The translations under genes and the position numbers were made by a program. Positions 6,328 to 15,254 of a DNA stretch of 35,806 bases are shown here, one piece after another (the first letter of the stretch is position 1; each line of letters begins with the position of its first letter). The DNA comes from Longilinea sp964536805 (GTDB taxonomy: Bacteria > Chloroflexota > Anaerolineae > Anaerolineales > Anaerolineaceae), in contig CAZHYQ010000022.1 in NCBI GenBank assembly GCA_964536805.1, positions 1 through 35,806 on the forward strand, read 5' to 3'. Below the pieces are notes generated by a model. It was not told the DNA's origin and ran no database searches. It was given only the letters and a program-made list of their open reading frames with translations.

Positions 6328-8166
6328 CTAACGCTGCCCTGCAGCGCCAAACTGGCGCTGGTACAGTGCCGCATATGCGCCGTTGCGCGCCAACAATTCG
6401 GCATGTGTGCCCTGCTCGACGATGGTGCCGTCCTCGACCACGCAGATCAGGTCGGCGCCGCGGATGGTGCTGAGCCGGTGCGCGATAACCACCGAGGTGC
6501 GCCCCTTGAACAGCGTGCGCAGCGCATCCTGGATGAGGGCCTCGGTCAGGCTGTCGACATTGGAGGTGGCCTCGTCGAGGATGAGAATGCGCGGGTCGGT
6601 CAGGATGGCGCGCGCGATGCACACCAGCTGGCGCTGCCCCACCGACAGGTTGGCCGCGCCTTCCTGAACATGCGTCTGGTAGCCATCCGGCCGCGCGCTA
6701 ATGAATTCGTGCGCGTTGGCCAGGCGGGCGGCCCGTTCCACTTCCTCATCCGTTGCCCCGGGCCGGCCAAAGCGGATGTTGCCCGCCAGCGTGTCCGAGA
6801 ACAGGAAGGCATCCTGCGGCACCAGGCCGATCTGGCGGTGCAGCGAGGTCTGGGTCACGTCGCGCACATCGATCCCATCAATCTTCACTGCGCCCTGTTC
6901 GACCTCGTAAAAGCGCGCGATCAGATTGGCGATCGACGATTTCCCCGCGCCGGTCGCGCCAACCAGGGCCACAGTCTGACCGGGCTGGATGGTCAGGTTG
7001 AGGTCGTGCAACACTTCGGGCAAGCCCGGGCGGTAGCGGAAATCCACCGCTTCGAAGGCGATGCGCGGGGCGCCGGCCAGATTCAAATCCTGCGCGTCCG
7101 CCCGGTCCTGCACGCCGGGGGTGGTATCCAGCAGGCGCAGCACCTGCTCGCCGCCGGCCATGGCCGTTTGCAGCGTGGTCACCATGCGGCTCAGCTCCTG
7201 CACCGGCTGGAAGAAGCGCGTGACATACGACAGGAACGCCACCAGCGTGCCCAGCGTCACCATATTGCGCGTCACCGCCTGCCCGCCGAACCACAGCACA
7301 ATCACCGTTGCCAGCACGCCCAGGAACTCGATGGCCGGCAGGAATATAAAAGACAGGTTCATCGCGCTGATATTGGCGTCGCGGTTGGCTTCATTGATCT
7401 GGGTGAAACGCTCCTGGCTGGTTTCCTCCTGCCCGAAGGCCTGGATGACGCGCACGCCGGAGATATCTTCGGCCAGGTCGCCGACCACCTTGGCCACCGA
7501 GGTGCGCGTGGCGCGGAAAGCCCCCCTGGCCCTCCGCGAGAACCACACTGTGGCCAGCACCATCAGCGGAATCACGGTGAAGGAAAGCAGCGCCAGGTAG
7601 GGGCTCATGCTGATCATGATGGCCATGATGCCTACCAGCACCAGCACATCACCGATCAGGGTAATGACGCCCTGCGAGAGCAGTTCATTGATGGCTGCCA
7701 CATCATTCATCACGCGCGAAACCGTCACGCCGACGATATGCGTATCGTGGTAGCTCAGCGAGAGCTTTTGCAGGTGCGCAAACAGTTCGCTGCGCAAATT
7801 GGCCAGCACGCGCTGCCCCACCCACGAAAGCTGGTACTGCTGCGCCGCGCTGGAGGCGTACAGGCCGCTGAAAGCCAGCGCCGTGTAGATTGACAGGCGG
7901 ATCAACGCCTGGCGGTCCCCGTTGGTGATGGCCTGATCGATGGTCAGCTTGAGCAGGTAAGGCGTCAGCAGGGTCAGCGCGGTGGTGAACAGCATGGCTA
8001 AAAACGCCAGCGTCATGCGGCGGGAAAACGGGCGCAAATAAGCCAGCATGCGCACCACCACGCGCCGGTTGAACATGGCGCCGCGTTCATCCTCGCCCTG
8101 TGAAAACTGATCCAGGGCGCCGCGCGGTCCCATGTTTGGGCTGGAAACGCCAATCCCGAATCCCAT
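6328..8166 (-). CDS. ABC exporter half-transporter, catalytic-Glu subunit
   Basis: The 612-residue protein has a six-helix exporter-type membrane domain followed by an ATPase domain. Motifs seen are Walker A G403-S411 (GATGAGKSS), a deviant signature LSVGQ at 507-511, Walker B ending D531 and the catalytic E532, and the switch H563. It is encoded directly after the second half-transporter, with a gap of 15 bases, so the two surely form a heterodimer of the TM287/288 or BmrC/BmrD kind that exports drugs, lipids or peptides. Its good Walker B and poor signature are the mirror image of the partner, as expected for one working and one degenerate ATP site. A GGGAGG precedes the ATG. An N-terminal extension of about 30 residues comes before TM1. 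The substrate is unknown. Confidence 0.94.
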   Translation of the reverse strand: MGFGIGVSSPNMGPRGALDQFSQGEDERGAMFNRRVVVRMLAYLRPFSRRMTLAFLAMLFTTALTLLTPYLLKLTIDQAITNGDRQALIRLSIYTALAFSGLYASSAAQQYQLSWVGQRVLANLRSELFAHLQKLSLSYHDTHIVGVTVSRVMNDVAAINELLSQGVITLIGDVLVLVGIMAIMISMSPYLALLSFTVIPLMVLATVWFSRRARGAFRATRTSVAKVVGDLAEDISGVRVIQAFGQEETSQERFTQINEANRDANISAMNLSFIFLPAIEFLGVLATVIVLWFGGQAVTRNMVTLGTLVAFLSYVTRFFQPVQELSRMVTTLQTAMAGGEQVLRLLDTTPGVQDRADAQDLNLAGAPRIAFEAVDFRYRPGLPEVLHDLNLTIQPGQTVALVGATGAGKSSIANLIARFYEVEQGAVKIDGIDVRDVTQTSLHRQIGLVPQDAFLFSDTLAGNIRFGRPGATDEEVERAARLANAHEFISARPDGYQTHVQEGAANLSVGQRQLVCIARAILTDPRILILDEATSNVDSLTEALIQDALRTLFKGRTSVVIAHRLSTIRGADLICVVEDGTIVEQGTHAELLARNGAYAALYQRQFGAAGQR

Positions 8167-8181
8167 GCTGACTTTCCTCCC

Positions 8182-9942
8182 TTAACCTTTTAATTGCTGC
8201 TGACAGATGCTGGCGTACAGCGCTGAAGTTTTGAGCAGTTCCTCATGCCGGCCGCGCGCCGCGATGCGCCCCTTCTCCAGCACCAGGATTAAATCGGCGC
8301 GCTGCACCGTGCTCAGGCGGTGCGCAATCACGAAAGTGGTCCGTCCGGACATGACCTTTTCGAGCGCCTGCTGGATGCGGTGCTCGGTTTCCGAATCGAC
8401 GCTTGAGGTGGCGTCATCCAGGATGAGAATGCGCGGGTCGGTCAGCAGCGCGCGGGCGATGGCGAGCCGCTGTTTTTGCCCGCCGGAAAGCGTCATGCCG
8501 CGCTCGCCCACCTCGGTATCGTAGCCGTCCACTGACTGCAGGATGAAATCGTGCGCCTGGGCGGCCTGGGCTGCCGCCACCACCTCATCTTCGCTGGCCT
8601 CCGGCCGCCCGAAGCGGATGTTTTCGCGGATGGAAGCCTCGAACAGGGTGGTCTCCTGCAGTACCATGCCAATTTCGGCGCGCAGCGAGGCCAGCGTCAC
8701 CTCGCGGATATCCACGCCGTCAATGGTGATGCGGCCGTCGCTGGGGTCGTAAAAGCGCGGAATCAAATTAACGATGCTGGTCTTGCCCGAGCCGGTCAGC
8801 CCCAGCAGCGCCACCACCTGGTTGGGTTGGGCCTCGAAGCTGATGTCGCGCAGCACGCGGTTTTGACCGTAGGCAAAGGAGACATTTTCGAAGCGCACGC
8901 TGCCGTGTTTCACCTGCAGCGGCACGGCATCCGGCTTTTCATACACCTCGGGCACCTGGTCCAGGATCTCAAAAATGCGTTCAGAGGAGGCAGTCGCCAT
9001 GGTGATGGCCGGCAGGATCATGCCAAGAAACCGGACCGGCGTGACCAGCTGCGCCATGTAGGTGGTGAATGCCACCAGCTCGCCGATGGTCAACTGGCGG
9101 TTGATCACCAGCAAGCCGCCGTAAAAAAGGATGGCGACGCTGCTGATGTTGGCAATCCATTGCAGCAGCGGCATATGCACCGCCTGCAGGCGCGCCGAGG
9201 TGGACGATAGATCGAACCAGCGCCGGTTTTCCACCTCAAAGCGCTCAATCTCTTCATTCTCCTGGGCGAAGGTTTTCACCACGCGCGCGCCGCGTAGGTT
9301 TTGCTCCACGCGCGTGGTCAGCACCGCCAGCTGCTCCTGGATCTGGCGCGAGAGCGGGCGAAAGAGCCGGCCAAAACGGATCGATTGGAGCGCCAGCAGC
9401 GGGATGGAAAGCACCGCCACCAGCGCCAGGCGCGGATTCATCCATACCATCACCGCGGCGGTGGTGACCATCATCACAATCCCCTCGGTCACGCGGAAGG
9501 TGGCCCGCCCGGTGAGGAAGCGGATGCGCTCCACATCCTGGATGGCGCGCGAGAGCAGGTCGCCGGCCTGAGCCTGGTCGTGGAAGGAGAAGGACAGCAG
9601 CGTGATCTTGCGCTGCAACGCGTTGCGCAGGTCGTAGGCCACATTTTGCGAGGCCACCTCGGTCCAGCGGCCCTGAAAATAACTCAAGACGCCTTTGACC
9701 ACCACCAGCGCCAGCAGGGCGCCGGAGGCCAACCCCAGCAGACTGAATTTCTGCGCCAAAATGCCGTTGTCGATGGCCCAGCGCAGAATCTGGGGATTGA
9801 GCAGGTTGAGCGCGTCGATGGCCAGCATGGTGGTATACGCGCCCAGGGTCAACTTCCAGTGCGGCCGCAGGTAACCAAAACAGCGCAGCAGCAGGCGCGT
9901 TTGAGAGGTTTTCGGGCGGGGATTTTCGATGGGAATCTGCAT
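8182..9942 (-). CDS. ABC exporter half-transporter, degenerate-site (Asp) subunit
   Basis: This 586-residue protein is the first gene of the pair. It has six predicted membrane helices and an ATPase domain with Walker A G381 onward (GLTGSGKTS), canonical signature LSGGQ at 485-489, Walker B ending D509-D510 and switch H541. The catalytic glutamate is replaced by Asp510, which marks the slow or degenerate ATP site in heterodimeric exporters such as TM287/288. Its intact LSGGQ would complete the working site with the Walker A/B of the downstream partner. Both subunits keep the switch histidine, which is often lost in degenerate sites. The ATG at 9942 begins MQIPIENPRP, ahead of the first membrane helix. 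No terminator separates the two genes. Confidence 0.94.
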   Translation of the reverse strand: MQIPIENPRPKTSQTRLLLRCFGYLRPHWKLTLGAYTTMLAIDALNLLNPQILRWAIDNGILAQKFSLLGLASGALLALVVVKGVLSYFQGRWTEVASQNVAYDLRNALQRKITLLSFSFHDQAQAGDLLSRAIQDVERIRFLTGRATFRVTEGIVMMVTTAAVMVWMNPRLALVAVLSIPLLALQSIRFGRLFRPLSRQIQEQLAVLTTRVEQNLRGARVVKTFAQENEEIERFEVENRRWFDLSSTSARLQAVHMPLLQWIANISSVAILFYGGLLVINRQLTIGELVAFTTYMAQLVTPVRFLGMILPAITMATASSERIFEILDQVPEVYEKPDAVPLQVKHGSVRFENVSFAYGQNRVLRDISFEAQPNQVVALLGLTGSGKTSIVNLIPRFYDPSDGRITIDGVDIREVTLASLRAEIGMVLQETTLFEASIRENIRFGRPEASEDEVVAAAQAAQAHDFILQSVDGYDTEVGERGMTLSGGQKQRLAIARALLTDPRILILDDATSSVDSETEHRIQQALEKVMSGRTTFVIAHRLSTVQRADLILVLEKGRIAARGRHEELLKTSALYASICQQQLKG

Positions 9943-10060
9943 GATTGGGCGCGGTAAAGAACCACCGCTGAATGTGAAGATTTTTTTACAACGGCTGAAG
10001 CCGGGAGGAGGATTGGGCTATTTTATGTAGCTGCGGGATCAGGCATGCTGATTCTACCCG

Positions 10061-10089
10061 AAAAAGGCCGCGTCATTGATCACCTTTTT
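10061..10089 (-). terminator. Weak terminator-like stem after the comB-like gene
   Basis: AAAAAGG (10061-10067) pairs with CCTTTTT (10083-10089) around a 15-base loop, giving a T-run in both directions. It sits 45 bases after the comB-like stop on the minus strand and upstream of the ABC operon. The stem is short and AT-rich, so the call is weak. Confidence 0.35.
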
Positions 10090-10134
10090 GCATGGATCCT
10101 GATCGTCAGCTGAGGGGCACACGGCCATGCGCCT

Positions 10135-10833
10135 TCACCCTTCCTGCGTCATCTCCAGCAACCCAGCGCTGCGCCGCACTGGTAGGGCGAAGTCGAACCG
10201 GTCGAGTTGAGTGCACAAGGCCAGGTCCTCGAACGGCATTTCTGGTATGGCGGGATCGAGAAATGCAGCCGCATCCAACGATTTTTCGACCCGCTGCAGG
10301 TACGGGGCGGCATCCGGCGTTTCACCTTTCAGCAGTGCGGCCAGGTATTCTGCACAGGCCTGGTCCTCGTCGGCATCGTTGCCCGGCCGCCGGCCAGTGA
10401 CCACCAGCGTCACCTGGCGCGGGTTGTGAGCCAGCACCGCGCGCACCGTGGCGTCCGCGCACACAAATGAAGCGCCAAACAGCATGCGCGCGTTCACCGC
10501 GCGAACCATGCCCTGCGTGCCCGCGCTGGTACGGTGAATCAATGTGCGGCCGCGCAGGTCGTGACCGTTCAGTTCAAAGGGCGAATTGCCAAGGTCGAAA
10601 CCGGGTGGCTTGATTCCTTTCACCTCGCCCATCGCCAGCGATGCCGGGATGCGCGCGCGCAGCGCCAGTGCTTCCTCCACGCCGCTCACCAACAGAATAC
10701 GCCGCGCGCCGGCGGACAGCGCGTAAGCCGCGGTGCTGAAGGCGCGCAGCACATCGATCACCACCACCACATCATCCGCGGTTGCGCAGGTTTCAAGGTC
10801 CGCAGTCTCCAGTATGGGCGCACGGGGGCGCAT
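10135..10833 (-). CDS. 2-phosphosulfolactate phosphatase family protein (ComB-like)
   Basis: ComB hydrolyses 2-phosphosulfolactate to sulfolactate in coenzyme M synthesis, but bacterial members are common and often have no known role. The 232 residues include the family signature VIDVLRAFST (Asp27, Arg30) close to the N-terminus, then GEVKG, GFDLGNSP and the RTSAGTQG stretch, followed by the VTGR and EDQACAEYL region. Length is normal for the family. The gene begins ten bases after the DUF3052 gene and likely shares its transcript. There are no other coenzyme M genes nearby, so the physiological substrate should not be assumed. Confidence 0.87.
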   Translation of the reverse strand: MRPRAPILETADLETCATADDVVVVIDVLRAFSTAAYALSAGARRILLVSGVEEALALRARIPASLAMGEVKGIKPPGFDLGNSPFELNGHDLRGRTLIHRTSAGTQGMVRAVNARMLFGASFVCADATVRAVLAHNPRQVTLVVTGRRPGNDADEDQACAEYLAALLKGETPDAAPYLQRVEKSLDAAAFLDPAIPEMPFEDLALCTQLDRFDFALPVRRSAGLLEMTQEG

Positions 10834-10843
10834 CTGCAGAGCC

Positions 10844-11227
10844 CTAGCACTCTTCCCGGCGGAAACGCATCGCCGACCAGGTTTCGTCCAGCGCTACCAT
10901 GCGCACCGGGTGTAAACCGGTCGGTTCCACCAGCTTCCACAGGATGTCGCGGTTGAGGTCGGTGGGCACCTTCGAGCTGCCCTTGGGATAAGCCGCCCAG
11001 GCCAGCCGGCCGGTTTTCAAGTTGGCATAAATACCCGCCAGTGAACCGGCTTCCCCCTGCCTGGTGAGGAAAACCAGAACCGCCTCCGCCTGGCTGGCAC
11101 CACCGGCAGCCAGCGGATTCTCCGGTAGCTGCGCCGCCAGGGCCTCAGGCATGCCTTTTGGCGGGTTGACCAGCGCCAGCACCTGGCCCGGTTTGAGATT
11201 GAGTTTTTGGGCAAATGTTTGTGCCAT
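10844..11227 (-). CDS. DUF3052 family protein
   Basis: The 127 residues match the general layout of DUF3052: an N-terminal LNLKPGQVLALVNPP strand-turn, a middle AVLVFLTRQG strand, then AWAAYPKGSSKVPTDLNRD and the C-terminal VALDETWSAMRF strand that is typical of the family. The family is small, cytoplasmic and of unknown function. A GGGAG lies six bases before the ATG. It is followed closely by the comB-like gene and preceded by 136 bases with only short imperfect ATGAGTTC-type repeats. No catalytic residues can be named. Confidence 0.82.
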   Translation of the reverse strand: MAQTFAQKLNLKPGQVLALVNPPKGMPEALAAQLPENPLAAGGASQAEAVLVFLTRQGEAGSLAGIYANLKTGRLAWAAYPKGSSKVPTDLNRDILWKLVEPTGLHPVRMVALDETWSAMRFRREEC

Positions 11228-11363
11228 GCGGGGCTCCCATTATTCAGAGGCGATGAATTCTGTGTCAATGAGTTCTGAGTGAATGAGTTCATCCACGTAT
11301 TTCTGGTTTTCAGAATCGTACATTAAATCCACATCACCCAGAACTCATAACTCATTACATCCC

Positions 11364-13532
11364 CTACGGCAACGTCAAATCCCAGCGGTAAGTGCTGCCC
11401 TCGCGGCTGCCAAAATAGACCAGGTTCGAGTTTTGCGGGTCGACCAGCACCGAAACGAAAGCCCTGCCCTGCAGTTCGGCGCGCGGCACAGCCTGCCAGC
11501 TTCCGCCCTGATTGCTGCTGACGTAAGCGCCGCTTTCCGCCGCCGCATATACGCGCCCGCTCACGTTTGGATCCGCCGCGAAAGCATACACCGCCCCGCT
11601 CAGGCCGCTGGCCGGCGTCCAGATATGCGTTGCCTGGTTATTGATGTACACCCCGGCGCTGGTGGCAGCCAGCAATTGGCTCGGACTGGAGGCAAAGGCA
11701 TTGACCTTGACCAAATTGGAAATTCCGGTCATGGTGGTATCCCAGTTGCAGTCGCCGCCCTGCGTAATCCACCGCATGACGTAATACTTCAACACACGGT
11801 TTTCACTATCATATTTATCGATGCTGGCCCATAACTCGCCGTTGTGGTTGTGCAGCGCGTAAACAGTCTGGCCGTCATTGACGTGACAGGTGACATCTCC
11901 TTTAATAAAGAGGCCAGCGCCTGCCGTTCCCACCCACAGCCCGGCCCAGCTTGGGGCAGCTGATGTGATTGGCTTGCCGCTGCCCAGCGATATGGCCGCG
12001 CTGCCATCCACCTCAGGCGCAGCCGGATCGGCACGCAGCAGCAGTTCCTCTTCGGGCTGCAGCAGCAACTGGCTGAAGGCCGGCCCGTTCTCCGCCTGCG
12101 CCTCGGGGGCAGCCTGCGCCGAAGGCGCCATGGTGACCTCGGTGCTCCAGTTCGCGCCATCGGTGGAAACATACAAATTGGTGGCGGTCACCGCGTAGAG
12201 TTTGCCATTGATGACCGGCAGGGCTTTGACGTTCAAATCGCCCAGCCCGCTGACCACGCGCTGCCAGCTGGTGCCGCCGTCACTGCTGCGGTAAACGCCC
12301 GCGCCGAATGTGCCGGCGAAAATCTTACCAGGCTGCGAGGGCAGCGCCGCCAGCCCGGAGATGGTGGTGTTGTACACGCCGTCACCGCGCCACTGCCACG
12401 AATTGCCGCCGTCGCCGGAAACCTGCACGCCGTTGCCGCTCGTCCCGGCGTAAATTTGCTGGGTATTGGAAGGTACAATGCTGAAGCGCCAGATATAGGT
12501 GCCGGCCAGCCCCTTGGCGCTCCAGTTCTCGCCGCTGTCAGTGGATTTGAATAACCCGCTGTTGGCAGTGCTGAGGTAAAGCACGGCCGGGTTGGCGGGA
12601 TCCTTTTCCAGCGCAAAGCCGTAAATGGCTGGTAAACCGCTGTTTTTGATCGTCCAGTTGGTCCCGTCATTGATGGATTTATATACCCCGGCCAGTTTGT
12701 AGATGCTGTTCAGCAGCGTGCTGCCGTTCACCACCACGTTGCGCGAAGAAAGGTTTTCGCCGCCGGGATAGCCGGAATCATTTTGCAGTTTCGTCCACGT
12801 CGTTTGGCTGAAGAGCAGCTTCCATATACCGTTTTCGTGCGTGGCCAGGAACAGGGTTCCGTCGCTGGCGCGCAGATCGATATCGTAGGAATAATCGCCG
12901 CGACCGGAGTTGGCCATCCATCCAGACCAGATCTGTGTCCAATTTGCCCCGCTGTCAATGCTTTTCACAACGTAACCCACCAGATTGCCATTTAATTCAA
13001 AGGTGCCGCTTTCACGGATGGAGGCGTACAGCGTGGCCGGGGCTGCGGGCGAAATTTCAATGTCATAAACGATAAAACCGCTGTTTTGAATGGTCAGGGG
13101 CGGGAAACCGATATTAACCGCCATCCAGTTGGCGCCGCCGTCCTGCGAGCGGAAAATGCCGCTGCCGTAGGTGCCGGCGTAGAGCGTACCGCCGTCCGGC
13201 GTCAGGGAAACGGTTTGAATGAACCCGTTGGTCAGACCGTTGTTGATGGCCTGCCAGGTCAGCCCGGCGTCGGCGCTTTTATACATGCCCGCACCGTACG
13301 AACCGGCATAGATCACATTGGCGTTGGTCGGGTCCACCGCCACGCCGGGGAAGGTGCCGCCCGCGGGACCAACCTGGACCACGGCTGGAGGCGGCGGAGG
13401 CAGGGCTTTCGAAACTACCGGCAGATAGAGCGTGGTGCCACCTTGCGCGGCGGCGCCGCCCGCGGGCAGCAGAAGCATAATGATAATAACAACAATCGCC
13501 CAGCGGGCCGCTAAATTTTTTGTCACAATCAC
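11364..13532 (-). CDS. Secreted BNR/sortilin-like beta-propeller protein
   Basis: The 722-residue product begins with a positively charged N-terminus and a hydrophobic signal segment (about 11-30, ending AGGAAAQ), then LYLPVVSK (35-42) and a run of five prolines. The rest is built of at least nine BNR-type repeats of the form S-x-D-x-G-x-x-W, as seen in sialidase, sortilin/VPS10 and photosystem II stability factor-like propellers. These usually fold as one or two beta-propellers and bind rather than catalyse. No enzyme active site can be recognised. The start codon is GTG at 13532 (MIVTKN). The 5' end of this gene lies in a ~200-bp sequence that is repeated at 15255-15455. It is divergent from the DUF1254 region and ends in WDLTLP. 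Cell-surface or extracellular location is inferred. Confidence 0.82.
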   Translation of the reverse strand: MIVTKNLAARWAIVVIIIMLLLPAGGAAAQGGTTLYLPVVSKALPPPPPAVVQVGPAGGTFPGVAVDPTNANVIYAGSYGAGMYKSADAGLTWQAINNGLTNGFIQTVSLTPDGGTLYAGTYGSGIFRSQDGGANWMAVNIGFPPLTIQNSGFIVYDIEISPAAPATLYASIRESGTFELNGNLVGYVVKSIDSGANWTQIWSGWMANSGRGDYSYDIDLRASDGTLFLATHENGIWKLLFSQTTWTKLQNDSGYPGGENLSSRNVVVNGSTLLNSIYKLAGVYKSINDGTNWTIKNSGLPAIYGFALEKDPANPAVLYLSTANSGLFKSTDSGENWSAKGLAGTYIWRFSIVPSNTQQIYAGTSGNGVQVSGDGGNSWQWRGDGVYNTTISGLAALPSQPGKIFAGTFGAGVYRSSDGGTSWQRVVSGLGDLNVKALPVINGKLYAVTATNLYVSTDGANWSTEVTMAPSAQAAPEAQAENGPAFSQLLLQPEEELLLRADPAAPEVDGSAAISLGSGKPITSAAPSWAGLWVGTAGAGLFIKGDVTCHVNDGQTVYALHNHNGELWASIDKYDSENRVLKYYVMRWITQGGDCNWDTTMTGISNLVKVNAFASSPSQLLAATSAGVYINNQATHIWTPASGLSGAVYAFAADPNVSGRVYAAAESGAYVSSNQGGSWQAVPRAELQGRAFVSVLVDPQNSNLVYFGSREGSTYRWDLTLP

Positions 13533-13706
13533 CTCAACAATAGAAAGAATTATTCCCGCAATTATAGTGCAGATTTCAGGCCAGCGCTTTTCGCTTCCAT
13601 TTCATAACCTTAACAACGGGGAGAAACCACATTGCCGCTGCTCTGGCTCTCGCTTGCCTTCCTGACAGGATAAAGGATGGACTTACCCTCCCAGCCGCGT
13701 TTTGAG
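13503..13706. repeat. Duplicated intergenic region, copy A
   Basis: This copy holds the first codons of the BNR gene, the intergenic part and a broken comEC start. Against copy B (15255-15455) the outer parts align nearly continuously: at the BNR end the offset is 1752 bases, and at the comEC end GGGGAGAAAC-ACATTGCCGCTGCTCTGGCT is shared with one difference. Most differences near both ends are transitions. The AT-rich middle has small indels, and copy A lacks ten bases (TGGCCCTGGC of copy B). Confidence 0.88.
13632..13673 (+). pseudogene. Remnant of a comEC start
   Basis: A TTG start with the same GGGGAG ribosome binding site as comEC opens a frame reading LPLLWLSLAFLTG and then stops at TAA 13671-13673. 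The intact comEC at 15371 begins with the same eleven residues. A ten-base deletion relative to comEC and further decay follow, and similarity ends near 13706. It is a 14-codon dead copy, not a gene. Confidence 0.85.
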
Positions 13707-13717
13707 GCGGCTGATGG

Positions 13718-14305
13718 CTACTGTCCGGGTTGCCAGCCGATTAACGGTGTTAGTTGTATCTGCTTTGTAAGATCATAGGCAGCCGGCAGGTCTCTGTCGC
13801 TTTCCACCAGCACCCGTCCGAACACAAGCACCTCATTGTTGGGCGAGGAGATCTGCTTCATGCCGCCCGGCACCTGACCTTTCCAGCCTGGCCCGGTGAT
13901 GAGGTAGTCTCCCGCCTGCGTGCCGGTGGTGCGTTTGCCAACGTAGGCGAAATTCGTATTTTTCGACGGATCCGTGAACTGCACGCTGTAGTAGCGGTCG
14001 TTCATGTCGGGTACGTGCAAAATCAGCGCTCCCTGCCTGAGGTCCAACCAGCCGCCCGTCATGAGCGTGTCGCGGTTCACGCCGGTCGTCGCCAATTTTG
14101 AGGCCGAGGCAGGCGCGTGGAGGGGATCTGCAAATAGTTCTTGGCGCTCAGTGTAGAGCGAATTTACCGGGATAGGACCGTCGCCGAATCCTTTAGCGAG
14201 GAGCGCCCTCTTATACACGGACAGCAGCAGGCGCGGCCACAAATAGATGGTCAGGCACCATGCAACGATCACGAAAACACCAAATATAAGCCAATGCTGC
14301 AGCAT
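13718..14305 (-). CDS. DUF1254 domain protein, membrane-anchored
   Basis: The protein has one N-terminal membrane helix (HWLIFGVFVIVAWCLTIYLW) and then a DUF1254 domain, with the family motifs GVNRDTLMTGGWLDL, VPDMNDRYYSVQF and YVGKRTTGTQAGDYLITGP. DUF1254 is usually fused in front of a DUF1214 domain in one protein. Here the DUF1214 part is a separate gene lying directly upstream. I chose the ATG at 14305 because GAGG stands six bases ahead. A TTG at 14317, overlapping the previous stop as TTGA, would add four residues. The gene ends 12 bases before copy A of the duplicated intergenic region. Function unknown; envelope location inferred. Confidence 0.85.
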   Translation of the reverse strand: MLQHWLIFGVFVIVAWCLTIYLWPRLLLSVYKRALLAKGFGDGPIPVNSLYTERQELFADPLHAPASASKLATTGVNRDTLMTGGWLDLRQGALILHVPDMNDRYYSVQFTDPSKNTNFAYVGKRTTGTQAGDYLITGPGWKGQVPGGMKQISSPNNEVLVFGRVLVESDRDLPAAYDLTKQIQLTPLIGWQPGQ

Positions 14306-14313
14306 ATCCAGCC

Positions 14314-14976
14314 TCAATTCACTTTGGCAATCGGCGGCACACTGTATTTGCCGTCGAGAATGGCAGGGCCGGGGATGTACACGCGCAGCCAGAGAATGAA
14401 GTTGCCTGCCGGTGCGGGCAGCCAGTTGGACTCGTTTCCTGCCGGAGCAGCTGTCTGGATGTAAATATCGGTCGAACCGTCGGGGTTATGCACAAGCCCC
14501 GAGCGGTCGCTGACGCTGTAGCGGTTGAGCGGATTGGCCACAAAGTGGTTTTTCGCATCCCCCATCGTCAGCGACCAGAAAGCCTTGTTCGGCGGAAGTC
14601 CGCCTGCCGGGAAGTGCATGACGTAGTCATTTACTCCAGAGAGCGCATGGCCCGCACCATCCGTGTTCGTCCACCAATACATCGCCTCCTGCGGGACGTT
14701 CACCGGGCCGGGAAAGAACTGGGCGTGCGCGGCCCGCAGCAGCATGCCGTTGCCGGGCTCGCCCAATCCGTACATGGTGATCCAGCCGTTGACCCTGGTG
14801 GCCTTCATCCGCGCGTAGATTTGGGCCGAGACAAACGCCAGCCCATAGCCAATGAGGATGCCCTGGATCACGTCATTCCGTACAATCCTGGGAGAGGGAA
14901 AGAAAAATAAATGGATGATGAAATAGACGCAGACCGCTCCCACAAGTATCGCAAGATAGGTGGTTGTTCTGCTCAT
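14314..14976 (-). CDS. DUF1214 domain protein, membrane-anchored
   Basis: Starting at the ATG of MSRTTTY (14976), with AGGA about eight bases ahead, the product has 220 residues. A first membrane helix (about 5-27) and a second hydrophobic segment (about 38-54) precede a DUF1214 domain with motifs FWSLTMGD, NPLNRYSVSDRSGL, DGSTDIYIQ and NWLPAPAGNFILWLRVY. DUF1214 proteins are widespread, mostly secreted or envelope-associated, and of unknown function. The open frame continues 45 codons upstream, but that part is basic and His-rich and looks untranslated. The gene overlaps or abuts the DUF1254 gene, so the two halves of the usual fusion are made separately and in reversed gene order. Confidence 0.87.
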   Translation of the reverse strand: MSRTTTYLAILVGAVCVYFIIHLFFFPSPRIVRNDVIQGILIGYGLAFVSAQIYARMKATRVNGWITMYGLGEPGNGMLLRAAHAQFFPGPVNVPQEAMYWWTNTDGAGHALSGVNDYVMHFPAGGLPPNKAFWSLTMGDAKNHFVANPLNRYSVSDRSGLVHNPDGSTDIYIQTAAPAGNESNWLPAPAGNFILWLRVYIPGPAILDGKYSVPPIAKVN

Positions 14977-15254
14977 ATGATTTATCCTATGCCGGTGATC
15001 CAATTTGACGTGATACACGCCGACACGGCGCCGACGATTATGCCTTGCCCGATGTGAGTGAAAACGGTCCGCTTGAAATTGCTGGTGAACCTCCTCACAG
15101 GCTACCTGCATAAATAATACTACTTTATCACCGGTCTTTTCGGCGAACTATTTCCTTTCCAGCCTGGAAAACTGCCTGGAGGCTGCCTTTATGATGCGCG
15201 AAATCACCAATCAGTGAGAAAGAAATCAACAGGCGCTGGCCTTTGTCCATTGAT

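Noticed and set aside
6241..7893. Plus-strand open frame of 550 codons opposite the ABC exporter
   Set aside because: Shadow of a gene with intact Walker motifs; composition (His, Gln, Arg rich) is not protein-like.
11228..11363. Short ATGAGTTC-like repeats between the DUF3052 and BNR genes
   Set aside because: Imperfect and brief; compatible with AT-rich intergenic drift, no promoter or array structure.
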